Origin: a bacterium
GTDB lineage: Bacteria; JACRDZ01; JAQUKH01
Direction: 5' to 3'
Length of the DNA: 64,000 bases
NCBI GenBank assembly: GCA_028719205.1
Contig: JAQUKH010000001.1
Span: 16,603 to 80,602, forward strand
Shown here piece by piece: positions 43,960-54,400 of this stretch; the stretch's first letter is position 1; each line of letters begins with the position of its first letter. Position numbers and translations under genes: made by a program. The notes beneath the pieces were generated by a model. The model was not told the DNA's origin, searched no databases, and saw nothing but the letters and a program-made list of their open reading frames with translations.

Positions 43960-44476
43960 CTAAATACCGGCGAGGTATAAGATGTTTTATTTTAGGATAA
44001 GCTACTCTGAATATAAACGGTTTATAATGGGGACTTTCAGTATTATGGCACTTTTTGCAGTCTTCTTCTGTGGGTAATATTAAACCAACTTCAATTGCTT
44101 TTTTACGCTGCTGAGAATAATTTGTTTTATATTCATTTTCATTCATAATTTCTACATTTTTATACAGGCTTCCCGGCCCATGGCATGCTTCACATTGAAC
44201 TCCGAAAAGATCTTTAGTTTCAATCCCTGGCGACATCGGTTCATTATAGCCGGTAACATGACATTTAAGACAAAATGGATTTTTCCTTTCTTCCTCACTT
44301 AAGTCTTCATAAGCGCGCGCGTGTTCACTATCTTCCCACTTTTCGTAGATCATCCCTGCCTTTTGTCTCATATGGCATGTACGGCAGCGTTTACTGCCTT
44401 CATAGGTGGCCTGAGACGCAAAAGCGAGCCTGATCGTTATAAAGAATATTACTATTAAAAATAATGATTTATTCAT
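43952..44476 (-). CDS. Exported tetraheme c-type cytochrome
   Basis: The start at 44476 (MNKSLFLIVIFFITIRLAFA) gives an immediate signal peptide and lies one base after the stop of the redoxin-TPR gene; the longer frame has an unlikely N-terminus. The 174-aa protein has four CXXCH motifs: CRTCH, CLKCH, CEACH, CKKCH. GSKRCRTCHMRQKAGMIYEK and SEHARAYEDL fit the cytochrome c554-like pattern. Coupling to a thioredoxin-fold protein suggests a joint role in maturation or electron delivery. Confidence 0.86.
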   Translation of the reverse strand: MNKSLFLIVIFFITIRLAFASQATYEGSKRCRTCHMRQKAGMIYEKWEDSEHARAYEDLSEEERKNPFCLKCHVTGYNEPMSPGIETKDLFGVQCEACHGPGSLYKNVEIMNENEYKTNYSQQRKKAIEVGLILPTEEDCKKCHNTESPHYKPFIFRVAYPKIKHLIPRRYLGE

Positions 44477-44477
44477 G

Positions 44478-45704
44478 TCAAATATCACTTCTGGCAAATT
44501 CAATAAATTTTTTGTAACTATTATTAGATTTTTTAAACGCTGAAATAGCTTCATCTGTATTTTTTTCATCTAAATACAGATTCGCAAGATCATAAAAAGC
44601 ATTCCCCATATTTTGGGAAAGCTCATCTTTCAAAACTATATTATTACTATCATTTTCCTCAAATAATTTAATAGCTTCAATAAATTTTTCTTTTGCTTTT
44701 TCTTTCTCGCCATTTTTAAAAAAGGCGGTCCCTAATCCGTATATTATACTGGGGTCCTTGGGAGCTAATGTTAACGCCTGATTAAACTCCCCAATGGATT
44801 CAGCGATCCTATTAGCATCGCGGCATACGATCGCGTAATAATAATGTGTCTCAACATTTTTCGCGTCTAAATCTATCGCGGTAATAAACGACGCTGAAGC
44901 GCTGTCAATGTTATCCTGGCGCGCGAATACTCTTCCCAGCAAACTATGACTCAAAGAATAATTTTCATCTTCTTTCAAGGATGTCATTAATTTTTCTTTT
45001 GCTTTCTCCATAAATCCCAATTTAAACATTTTAAGCCCAAAGTTATAATAAAATTGCGATTTCCCTTTTGGAATGTAGCCTTCAGCGACTTTTGGCCTGG
45101 CAACGATCTCTATTCCAAGAGGTTTTTCAAAAGCCTTTTTTACCAATCTCTCTCCTGAAAGTTTAGGGTACCCCGGCATTATTGATAAAATCTTATTGTC
45201 AATATCCATAATAGCTAAACTCGGAGTAGTCACAACCCCATATTGATTATAAATTTTCAAACCTTCATCTATAAGAACAGGAAAAGTAATTCCCTGTTCT
45301 GTTATTATCTTATTTACTTTATCTAATTCATCTACAGTTGTTTCTTTGTCGGAATTTGGCACGTAAACCGCTAAAATATTATAACCCGAACTTTTATATT
45401 TATTATACAGATCCTGCAGGACGCTTAATTCGTTAAGGGAATTTTCTGAATTGTAATTCCAGAAAATAACTCCGGTCGCAATATTTTTACCGGCAAATTC
45501 TTTTAAATTTATTTTATTTTTATTTACATCATTAAGCGTAAAATCTATAGCCGGTTCGCCTTCCCTGAGCCGTTTAAATGCCTGTCCTTTGGTTATCGGC
45601 AGGAAAACAAAAGCAACCAGACTTAATATTAAAATAAAAAATATATTTTTGCTGAAAGGATTCGCGGTTTTTAAAGCGATATTTTTTAACTTTGACATAA
45701 GCAT
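44478..45704 (-). CDS. TlpA/ResA-like thioredoxin-fold protein with TPR array, lacking CXXC
   Basis: A 408-aa protein with an AGGAGGT ribosome site and an N-terminal signal/anchor (about residues 20-40). The AhpC-TSA/TlpA domain (about 45-200) contains EPAIDFTLNDVNKNKINL, the expected catalytic segment and IYNQYGVVTTPSLAIMD with the cis-proline. Where CXXC should be, the sequence is IFWNYNSENSLNE, without cysteine. About five TPR units (about 215-400) follow. It cannot be a dithiol oxidoreductase and more likely binds partners such as apocytochrome. It is translationally coupled to the tetraheme cytochrome. Confidence 0.82.
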   Translation of the reverse strand: MLMSKLKNIALKTANPFSKNIFFILILSLVAFVFLPITKGQAFKRLREGEPAIDFTLNDVNKNKINLKEFAGKNIATGVIFWNYNSENSLNELSVLQDLYNKYKSSGYNILAVYVPNSDKETTVDELDKVNKIITEQGITFPVLIDEGLKIYNQYGVVTTPSLAIMDIDNKILSIMPGYPKLSGERLVKKAFEKPLGIEIVARPKVAEGYIPKGKSQFYYNFGLKMFKLGFMEKAKEKLMTSLKEDENYSLSHSLLGRVFARQDNIDSASASFITAIDLDAKNVETHYYYAIVCRDANRIAESIGEFNQALTLAPKDPSIIYGLGTAFFKNGEKEKAKEKFIEAIKLFEENDSNNIVLKDELSQNMGNAFYDLANLYLDEKNTDEAISAFKKSNNSYKKFIEFARSDI

Positions 45705-45729
45705 ATTACCTCCTGTAATAACTAAATTT

Positions 45730-46851
45730 TTAACAATCTATCTCTTCAAGTAACTCTAAAAATACCTTTGTAATTTTAGGGTCAAATTGTTTACCACTTT
45801 CCGCTTCTATTATTTTTTTGGCATCTTCTTTAACCAGCGCTTTTCGATAAGGCCTGTCAGATGTCATCGCGTCATAGGAATCAGCAACTGAAATTATCCG
45901 GGCCTCTATAGGTATTTCTTCCCCTTTAACCTCACCGGTATATGAGCCATAACTTCCTTTCAGATTACCGTCAAATCTTTCATGATGATATCTTATTATT
46001 TTACGAACATATTTTAATTTATCAATGCTTTTTATAGCTTCTTCTCCGATCATTGGATGTTTTTTTATCATTTCTATTTCAAGGTCATCTAAAGGGCCCT
46101 CCTTATTCAATATGGATCCTTTAACCCCTATTTTGCCAATATCGTGCAATGAAGCCGCGATTCTTACATTCTCAATCTGTTCTTGAGGTAAATTTAATTT
46201 AACAGCAATAGCAACCGCGTATTTACGGACGGTATGACAATGTTTACCGCCGGTATAGGGGTCTTTAAATTCAATAAGTTTGCCTAAAGCGTCAACCGTA
46301 TTTATAAAATCTTCATGTTGCTGAGCCGTCATTTTTAATTCTTTTTCACGGAATTCCTGCGATTGAAAACTGCTTGTAAGAGAAATTATATAAAAAAATG
46401 GCAAACGGATAAAAAAAGCAGGATCAATAATCTTATTAAAAGAACCGGTAGTTCTATAAATTATATAAATATATATCAGGCAGCTTAATGAGGATATAAT
46501 AAAAGTCATTTTTATATCCTGGCCTATAGTTGCCATTAAAATAGTCAAAAAGTATACTAAATAAAAATTACTGTCTATTTCACCGTTATAATAAATCGCG
46601 GCAGAAATAAATATAATATCTATAATAAATATAGTGTAATTCAGCCAACTATTTTCAAATATCTTGTCTCCAAAATAATTCAGGATAAAATTGCTGCTGA
46701 CATATAAAAAAATAAAACTTAGAATATAAACCGAATCAAATATGAATTTATCGTTTTGGATAAATATTAAAATGATTATAAATGTTATTAACCATCTTAA
46801 AATTACAAAAATATTTTTTTTGCTTAAAGTACCGCCCATTGTCATTTCCAT
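45730..46851 (-). CDS. Membrane HD-GYP protein with an altered GYP loop
   Basis: A 373-aa protein with five or six N-terminal spans (about residues 12-165) and a C-terminal HD domain. It has ASLHDIGKIGV (His236, Asp237), KHPMIGEEA, RYHHERFDG (His289, His290) and VADSYDAMTSDRPYRKA. After HHERFDG the usual SGYP-GLKGEEIP is replaced by NLKGSYGSYTGEVKGEEIP, so the GYP triad is lost and about six residues are inserted. All HD metal ligands remain. It may still hydrolyse c-di-GMP or act on another nucleotide; it could equally be a sensor. Confidence 0.83.
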   Translation of the reverse strand: MEMTMGGTLSKKNIFVILRWLITFIIILIFIQNDKFIFDSVYILSFIFLYVSSNFILNYFGDKIFENSWLNYTIFIIDIIFISAAIYYNGEIDSNFYLVYFLTILMATIGQDIKMTFIISSLSCLIYIYIIYRTTGSFNKIIDPAFFIRLPFFYIISLTSSFQSQEFREKELKMTAQQHEDFINTVDALGKLIEFKDPYTGGKHCHTVRKYAVAIAVKLNLPQEQIENVRIAASLHDIGKIGVKGSILNKEGPLDDLEIEMIKKHPMIGEEAIKSIDKLKYVRKIIRYHHERFDGNLKGSYGSYTGEVKGEEIPIEARIISVADSYDAMTSDRPYRKALVKEDAKKIIEAESGKQFDPKITKVFLELLEEIDC

Positions 46852-46866
46852 ATATTTTCTCTTTAT

Positions 46867-47937
46867 TTAATATATTTTTTGACCGGTTATAATATTAATT
46901 ATAAAATTCTGGAAATACCTGCTTTTTTTTAATAAAAAAAAGCCGATCCTGCTGAATCTAAAAATAAAAAATGAAATAATCTTCGCATATTTAAAAGGTA
47001 AAACTATTTGATTATACACTTTTTCGTTATAAATGTTAAGAGAAATATTATCTTCTAAAAAATCAAGAATACTTTTAGCGGCTAATTGTCCGCTTTTAAC
47101 CGCGTAATAGATCCCTTCACCCAAAAAAGGATCAACAAGCCCGGCAGCATCACCGGCAAGCAGGATATTTCCTTGAACATTATTTTGCTTTATACCGCCT
47201 AAAGGAATAACACCCCCCTTATGCATAAAAAATCTTTTTCTGTCCGAAAGGCCCTGTTTCTTAATAAATCTTTTCAGCGTGTCAACTATATTTATTTTTT
47301 TAAGGGAGTATATTCCAACTGAAAATCTGTCCTTTCCGGGGAATATCCACGCGTAACCTCCCGGAACAAAACCAAAATCAAAGCCTAATGATTCTTTATA
47401 TTGTTCTTTATCCATTTCATTCATCTCAATTTCTGTAGCTACCGACACGATTCTATCGGGATATTTAATTCCTAAATGCCCGGCTGTAAAACTTAACGCT
47501 CCATCCGCGCCGATAACAAAACGCGAGGTAATTTTATCTTTTTTTAATATAACAGAAATTTTTTCTTCCCGGATTTCAAGAGACAAAACTTCGCTTTCAT
47601 CCCTGAATTCCGCCCCTTTTTCAATTGCTTTTTGGACCAGAAAATGATCAAATATTTCCCTGTTGACTATATAACCTAAATGATCATTAGATCCTAATTC
47701 AATAAATTCAGTTGTCTTGTAAAATATTTTAGCGGATTTTATTTTTCGTTCAAGAAGATGATCGACATTGAAATCAAAAAGCGCGTAAGCTTTGAGTGAT
47801 AGCCCGCCGCCGCACGCCTTAAAACGCGGGAATTTTTCTTTATCCAGGATTATTACCTTTAATCCGTTTTTAGCCAGTTCATAAGCCGCGGAACTGCCTG
47901 CCGGCCCGGCGCCTATTATCGCGACATCGTAAATCAC
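46867..47937 (-). CDS. Geranylgeranyl-reductase family FAD-dependent oxidoreductase
   Basis: The GTG at 47937 is chosen because GAGGTG lies just upstream; a further GTG at 47943 is possible. The roughly 356-aa flavoprotein has the Rossmann motif DVAIIGAGPAGSSAAYELAK, ILDKEKFPRFKACGGGLS, RFVIGADGALS, the WIFPGKDRFSVGIYSL segment, and GDAAGLVDPFLGEGIYYAVKSG. The family includes archaeal and bacterial reductases of isoprenoid chains (for example of quinones). It is a likely quinone or polyprenyl reductase, suiting a respiratory cell. Stands 112 nt from the caspase gene. Confidence 0.86.
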   Translation of the reverse strand: MIYDVAIIGAGPAGSSAAYELAKNGLKVIILDKEKFPRFKACGGGLSLKAYALFDFNVDHLLERKIKSAKIFYKTTEFIELGSNDHLGYIVNREIFDHFLVQKAIEKGAEFRDESEVLSLEIREEKISVILKKDKITSRFVIGADGALSFTAGHLGIKYPDRIVSVATEIEMNEMDKEQYKESLGFDFGFVPGGYAWIFPGKDRFSVGIYSLKKINIVDTLKRFIKKQGLSDRKRFFMHKGGVIPLGGIKQNNVQGNILLAGDAAGLVDPFLGEGIYYAVKSGQLAAKSILDFLEDNISLNIYNEKVYNQIVLPFKYAKIISFFIFRFSRIGFFLLKKSRYFQNFIINIITGQKIY

Positions 47938-48055
47938 AATCACCTCAGTTAATTGATTAGAATAAATTCTTGCGGTATTGTGGTTTTATATCATATATTA
48001 TCAAATAAATCAAACGAATTATGTTTGTTTTGTAATCACAAATGCCTGTATTTCA

Positions 48056-51000
48056 CTATTTTAATTTCACCATTTGAAATCCAAATTTCTGATAAATATT
48101 ATCCCTGTCAACTGTCGGATGTTGTAAATTTTCACTGATTTTTGGGACTATATCCGATACATATTCCCGCAATTCATCAGTAGATATTATGCCATCATTA
48201 TTTTTATCAGCATCTTTTTGAGTCAGGCTGTTTAATATCGCCTTTGTAAAAAGTCCGTTCTGGTATTCATCTTTTTCGTAGGAGAATTCCCCGCCTCTTG
48301 AGGATGAAAATACAATTGCTCCGGACCTTCTCATCAGGTCATTATAGATGAATCTGTCTTTCTGAAACAAATATTCCCTTGGCGCTGGCGTTATATCTTT
48401 AGCTTCTACTTTTATTCCCCTTGTAGTCCTTGCCTTAAGCCCTCTGCTATCTGCCATAGCATAATATTTATCCTGAATATCCTTGTCAACTTCTCCTGAT
48501 TCACACGCGTCTATAAGAAAGACCTTTTTCCTGGGATTTATGCCCTGCAATATATCTTCTACTGATTCAAAATCTGCCGCTGTATTTTTCAGGTTCTTCA
48601 GTTCTGTCCCGTAAGTTAAATAATAGTAAGTTTCTTCTTCATCTATATCATGTACCCCATGGCCGGCTATAAACAGGATAAAGGTGTCATCAACCTTCGC
48701 GTTCTTCAGAAATTCTTTCGCGTTTTTAATATTTTCTATTGTTACTTCTTCATTAATATAGGTTTTAATGTGAACATTATTAAATCCATTCTTCATTTTT
48801 GCTAAAAGATTGCCTAAGGCCAGAACATCTTTGTGAGCGTATTTGAGATTTATATCTTTATTCTTATATTTGGATATACCAAAACCAATGTAATATAAGT
48901 CACCTTTAACATTTTCTTTATAATCTGCGTATATAAGGGCTCTAAAAGATTCCGCGCCTGCTTCATTTATACAAGTAACCTCAATTTTATTTTTGCCGCT
49001 TGTAAGTTCAACAATCTCTGTTTTACCTATATTGTTACCGGTTATTTCTTTGCCATAGGCACCAAATATAGGGACATCGTTAATATAGATGTTGTAACGC
49101 TTTAGATTGTATTTGTTATCACTTAACTTAAGGCTTAGATTCAGGAATTTACCTTCTTGCTTTGATTCTATTATTTCAGCCAGTGGGACTTGATAATCGC
49201 TCAAGAGTTTTTCTTCAGAAAGTCCCATTTTTCTGAGTCGTTTTTTATACTGCTGATAATAATGGTTTATTAAGGTTTCATTCCCAAGTCCTAAACGTTT
49301 TAAAATAATATCAGGCCGGTTGTTTTTTATGGCGAACTGGTCAACACCATAAGCAGTTAAATCATTTTTTACCATAGCAACAAGATCTCCGCCATTTTTA
49401 GAGGCATCAAAGTAACCATCAGGTGTATACATAATCCATTCATCACTATTTTCAGGGCTGATTAATGAAACGAAATCTCCGGTTTCAATATTCCAGATTT
49501 TGACTGTTCCATCTGAGGATGAAGATACTATTTGCTTACTATCAGGACTAAATGATACACCACAACTTGTACTTTGGTGTCCTTCAAAGCTTTTGATAAG
49601 ATCTCCTTCTATGCTCCATAATGTTATGATCCTGCCAGAAATAGAGACAATATACTTGCCATTAGGGCTAATTTGTATTCTGGAGTTTGAACTATGTTTA
49701 TCTTTAAAACTCTTTATAAGTTTCCCATCGATACTCCATAGTTCTAAAATAAAGTTTGAAATATTACCGGTAGTAGCATCTACGATAATATGTTTCTCAT
49801 CTGGACTAAATGAAAAGCGATTTATTAAACGTCCTGTTGCAATGGTTTTAGTAGATGTTCCATCTAAACTCCACAGTATAATTGCATTAGCATAGGAAAG
49901 AGCGGCAATATATTTTCCATCATGACTAAAAGATACTGATTCTGGAAGATTATACGTTGCTGATCGTTTTCCCTCAAAATCTTCTTCAAAATCCCTTATA
50001 TGTTTTCCATCTATATTCCATAGCTCTACTCTCATCATCCAGGAGTAACCTTTTTCATTAGGAACCTTTCTAGTCGTACCTGCGGCAATATATTTTCCGT
50101 CAGGACTTAACGCCATACCTATAACAGAAACCCCAGTTGTTAAAATTCTAACAAGTTTGCCATCTTTATTCCAGAGCCTTATTGTCCCATCCTCTGATCC
50201 TGAAATAATATAATCATTATCATAACTGAACATCACACAGTAAACTACACCTTTATGCCCTTTAAGTGTTCTAATAAGTTTTCCATCATTACTCCATATT
50301 TTTATCATTGCACCTGCTGCAGACACAATATGCTTTCCGTCACTACTAAAAGCCACATATTTAGATTCAGGGAATATTCCCCCATATGTTCTGATGAGTT
50401 CTCCATCAGTGCTCCAAAGGTTTATGGTATTCGAGGGAAACATTTTACATGCTAAATACTTACCATCCGGACTAAATACTACTGAAGAAGCTCTTGTGTT
50501 CTGGTTAAATGTATTAATAGTTTTTACACGTACCCCGTCTAAATTCCAAATGTTTATTTGTCCCCTCAAATCAATAGAAGCAATATGTTTTCCATCTGGA
50601 CTGAACGATAAAGCATCAGGCTGTTCTTCCCCAAAAGTTTTAATAAGACTTCCATTAACAGCCCATATTTTTATTCTTCCTTCCTTACCTATTGAACAAA
50701 TATACTTTCCATCAGGACTAAACTGTACTATTATGCCTCCACTAGCGCTAACATTAGGCTCTTCCTCAAAAGTTCTTATGAGCTTCCCATCAATAGCCCA
50801 AAGTTTTATTGTTTTATCTCGAGAACCAGAAACAATATATTTCCCATCAGGGCTAAAAGATAAACCAGTAATACTACTAGAATGTCCGATAAATGTTTTA
50901 ATAAATATCCCTTCTAAACTCCACAGTTCCAAAGTATTTTTCCAGGTTGCACATACAACATATTTCTTGTCAGGACTTAATCGCATCACAGCTATATTAG

Positions 51001-51352
51001 AAGGAACTTTTATCGTTTTAATAGGTGTTCCACCAAAATCCCAGATTTGTATTGTTGAAAATCCATCTGTACTAATAATATGTTTATTAAAAATCGAAAC
51101 AAAAGAATTTTGCCCTTTAGAAAATAATGTTTTAATAAGTTTGCCATCTATTCCCCAAAGTTTAATAGTATTATCCTCAGACGAAGAAACAATATATTTT
51201 CCATCAGGACTAAATTCCATACTATTAATTAAATCAGAATGCCCTTTCTGAACAACCATTTCCATATCAGAAACTTTTACAGTATCTATAGAGTAAGCTC
51301 TAGAAATATTAAAAATCAAACCTGCCAGAAAGATTAATATTATTTTTTTCAT
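48056..51352 (-). CDS. Exported WD40-caspase (C14) protein with EF-hand
   Basis: A 1098-aa protein with a Sec signal peptide (residues 1-20, MKKIILIFLAGLIFNISRAY). About 14 WD40-like repeats follow (about 35-620), each ending in a form of SPDGKYIVS-S-D-TIKLW-IDGKLIKT, enough for two seven-bladed propellers. A linker carries EWIMYTPDGYFDASKNGGD. The C14 caspase-type domain (about 819-1045) has LFIAGHGVHD (His898) and FLIDACESGE (Cys950), so the dyad is complete. An EF-hand-like DADKNNDGIISTDELREYV (about 1046-1063) hints at calcium control. It lies 52 nt from the HEAT-TPR-CHAT gene and is probably cotranscribed. Confidence 0.88.
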   Translation of the reverse strand: MKKIILIFLAGLIFNISRAYSIDTVKVSDMEMVVQKGHSDLINSMEFSPDGKYIVSSSEDNTIKLWGIDGKLIKTLFSKGQNSFVSIFNKHIISTDGFSTIQIWDFGGTPIKTIKVPSNIAVMRLSPDKKYVVCATWKNTLELWSLEGIFIKTFIGHSSSITGLSFSPDGKYIVSGSRDKTIKLWAIDGKLIRTFEEEPNVSASGGIIVQFSPDGKYICSIGKEGRIKIWAVNGSLIKTFGEEQPDALSFSPDGKHIASIDLRGQINIWNLDGVRVKTINTFNQNTRASSVVFSPDGKYLACKMFPSNTINLWSTDGELIRTYGGIFPESKYVAFSSDGKHIVSAAGAMIKIWSNDGKLIRTLKGHKGVVYCVMFSYDNDYIISGSEDGTIRLWNKDGKLVRILTTGVSVIGMALSPDGKYIAAGTTRKVPNEKGYSWMMRVELWNIDGKHIRDFEEDFEGKRSATYNLPESVSFSHDGKYIAALSYANAIILWSLDGTSTKTIATGRLINRFSFSPDEKHIIVDATTGNISNFILELWSIDGKLIKSFKDKHSSNSRIQISPNGKYIVSISGRIITLWSIEGDLIKSFEGHQSTSCGVSFSPDSKQIVSSSSDGTVKIWNIETGDFVSLISPENSDEWIMYTPDGYFDASKNGGDLVAMVKNDLTAYGVDQFAIKNNRPDIILKRLGLGNETLINHYYQQYKKRLRKMGLSEEKLLSDYQVPLAEIIESKQEGKFLNLSLKLSDNKYNLKRYNIYINDVPIFGAYGKEITGNNIGKTEIVELTSGKNKIEVTCINEAGAESFRALIYADYKENVKGDLYYIGFGISKYKNKDINLKYAHKDVLALGNLLAKMKNGFNNVHIKTYINEEVTIENIKNAKEFLKNAKVDDTFILFIAGHGVHDIDEEETYYYLTYGTELKNLKNTAADFESVEDILQGINPRKKVFLIDACESGEVDKDIQDKYYAMADSRGLKARTTRGIKVEAKDITPAPREYLFQKDRFIYNDLMRRSGAIVFSSSRGGEFSYEKDEYQNGLFTKAILNSLTQKDADKNNDGIISTDELREYVSDIVPKISENLQHPTVDRDNIYQKFGFQMVKLK

Positions 51353-51403
51353 TATCTTTTCCCAAATGAATTTAATATATTTTAATTACTTCTTTTCTTT
51401 TAT

Positions 51404-54400
51404 CTAATTCGGATCCCCTATTGACACAAAACCGCCCCAATAGAAAGGATTGGGATTCTTTTCTTTTATCTTAAGTTTTGCTTCTCTTAAGGCCTCAGCC
51501 TTACCCTTACCATCCGCCATGCGTTTATAAAATTCTATCATCAGGTCTTTCGTTTCCTCATCAGGCACTTTCCACAGGCTCATTACTAAAGTTTTAGCCC
51601 CCGCGAGAATAAATGCACGCTTAAGGCCAAACACACCTTCTCCTTTTTTAACCTCTCCTACCCCTGTATCACAAGCTGATAAGACAACAAGCTCTGTTCC
51701 CCTCAAGTTAAGCCCGCTTATTTTTTCCGCTACTACAATCCCCTTATCCCTGCCTGAATTAAGAGACGTATTTGCGCCTGATAACGCAATCCCTGAACGC
51801 AGCATAGGATTTCCTATACTTTGGCTTTCTTTATTAACTTTATCTTCTATAATTAATATATTTCTCATTTCTTCACCTGATAAACCTCTTGTATTTTCAG
51901 GATCATTTTTAGTCATCATATCCATCATCTCATCCGTAAGAAAAAAACCATGTGAGGCAATATGAAGTATTTTTGGATTTTTGTTATTCATCAAAACACC
52001 TTCTAAAGCCTGATCACCCAGAAATAATTTAGGTTCTTTTCCATATTTTTCTTTAAGAATATTCCTTATCACCTCCCCTTCCACCCTTGTCCCTGTAAGC
52101 CTTCCAAAATTTATCCCCCTCATCTCTCTGGAAAACTGTAGATTCTCTTTCCCCCCTGCATCTAATTTTGCTAAAAGCATTTCCTTTTTATCAGTACCAA
52201 GATCAAAATCAGGGTCAGCCATTATTATCATTTCATTATTTGACGGCTCATTTTTAGCTGTAAAGCGCATTATGTCTCTTCCCGCAGTGATATAATTAAA
52301 CTGGTATTGGTCGAGAAGATATTTTCCATCTGAAGAAATAAGGACTTCGAAAGGAATAAAGTTCAGATTGCCCTCCGGGCTGATAAAGATATTCTTCCCT
52401 TCACCGAGATAATCTTTAAGAGAAGCAAATATTTTATTGTAAAGTTTCTTTGCTATTTCATCCCGCCCCTTTTTAGATTCTTTTAAGACGCTTTCAATCC
52501 TTATATCCCTTAATTCTCTACTCTCCGAAACATTAGTCTTTCTTGTTCTTTCTTCTTCGTCTACTATCCCTTTAGCTTTTATCCGGTATTCCTCAATAAT
52601 TTTATTGATATTATCAGCTTTGCCAAGATCCACAAAACCTACAGGTCTCCGCTCATCTGATGAAAGAATAAATGCCAGATAATGTGCATCTTCAAATTTC
52701 CTATCTTTGAAATTATAAAATTCAGGGCAGACAAATTCTATAAGATAAGATCCTTTTGGAAGCAATTTTGCTATACTTTTACTATCTATTTGCCCAATTC
52801 TTTTTTCTAAGGCATAAGTTTTACTCATTGTACTCAATTTTGACTCTATCTTTTCCTTTTCTTCATCAAGAATGGAGAGTTTCTCTTTACCTTTCTTGTT
52901 ATCCATTTTTGCTGAGCTGGAGAAAGTAAGCCTGGTAATCTCTCCTTTTATTTCAATCAACCTTTTATAATCATTAATTATCATAGGATCGTTCGTATCG
53001 GAAATAAGCTCTTCATATCTTGACTGCGACTCTGTCACTATTCCCTTCCACTGAAGCCATTCATCAAGCCCGTCTCTTACAGAATTAATATCTTTAGATT
53101 GATATTGCGCGATATGACTAAAAAAATAATTCATCTCGGAATTTGTAGCGGAAATATAAGCTATTTTCTGCCTCTCGGAAAACAGACTGAATATATTATC
53201 TATATTCTTCATTCTTATATTTATTCCTAACATAAAATTAGTATGGGCGAGTTTGTGTTTCTCTGTTGAAACATAAAATAACGCTAAATTATTATAACCT
53301 TTTATTGAAACAGGATCCTCCTTCAAAGTCTGTTTATTGAGGAGTTCCGACTCTGTGTTACGGCCTGTTCTATTAGAAAGCAAAGACAGATTATCAAGCC
53401 TCGCTAACACTTCACTTCTTGGACTCAAGTTGTTTAATACTGGATCATCCTTATAAATCTCTAAAGACTGCAAATAGAGCTGTTCTGCTTCAGAATAACG
53501 TTTTGTCGTTTCATAGAGCAAGGCCAGATTTTTAAGACTCCTTAACAAATGAAATTCACAATATGTGGGATCATACTTGCCTAATATTTTATCACTCTCA
53601 CGAATCTCTAAACACCGCACATAGAGAGGTTCTGCTTCTGCATAACGGCCTGTTTTCATATAAAATCCAGCCAGATTGTCAAGGCTTTCAGCAATAGCTA
53701 TGTGATCCTTTCCTGATCTTTTATCACGAATCTTTAAGGATCGCACATAGAGCTGCTCTGCCTCTGAATAACGGCTCATTTTTTCATAATATCCAGCTAG
53801 ATCATCGAGTATTTTTACAAGATCATTGTAATAATCGTGATGTGTTGTATAAGGATCTATATAACCATCTCTTGGAAATTTCTCCTTCATCTCTAAAGCC
53901 CATTTCCCGTATTCTATTGCTTTTTCATATTGCCCAGAAGCATAGAAGTCTTCTGCTTTTCCAACAATGCCCCATATATCATAATACTTTTTACCATCAG
54001 GGCCATTGTCATATGCATCTTTTTCCTCATCATTTGACGGTTCATATTTTCCCAAGCTTCTTAAAGCTTTAACTACTACCGACTGTATTTCTTTATCTTT
54101 TATTTTATTTCTAAGAGGCTGAACAGCTCTTTTATCTTGTATATAACCTAAAATACAGGCCGAATATGCCCTTATATCCAAATCACTGTTGTCTAAAGCA
54201 ATTATTAATTTTTCAACTGCTGGAATACCTATTTGTAATAATGATAGAGCTACTGCATTTCTGACAGACGAATCTTCATTATTTAGTTTAGTAATGAGCA
54301 GATCAATCGGTAAATTATTTATTCCTCCAAAATATGCTCTAACAGCTGTCAGGATTTCATCATCCTCATCACTAAATCGGGTAATCAAGTAATCTCTGGA

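Noticed and set aside
50394..51251. 285-codon open frame on the forward strand
   Set aside because: It is antisense to the WD40 repeats, and its repeating residue pattern mirrors the periodic codons of the repeats. No ribosome site or domain is seen.
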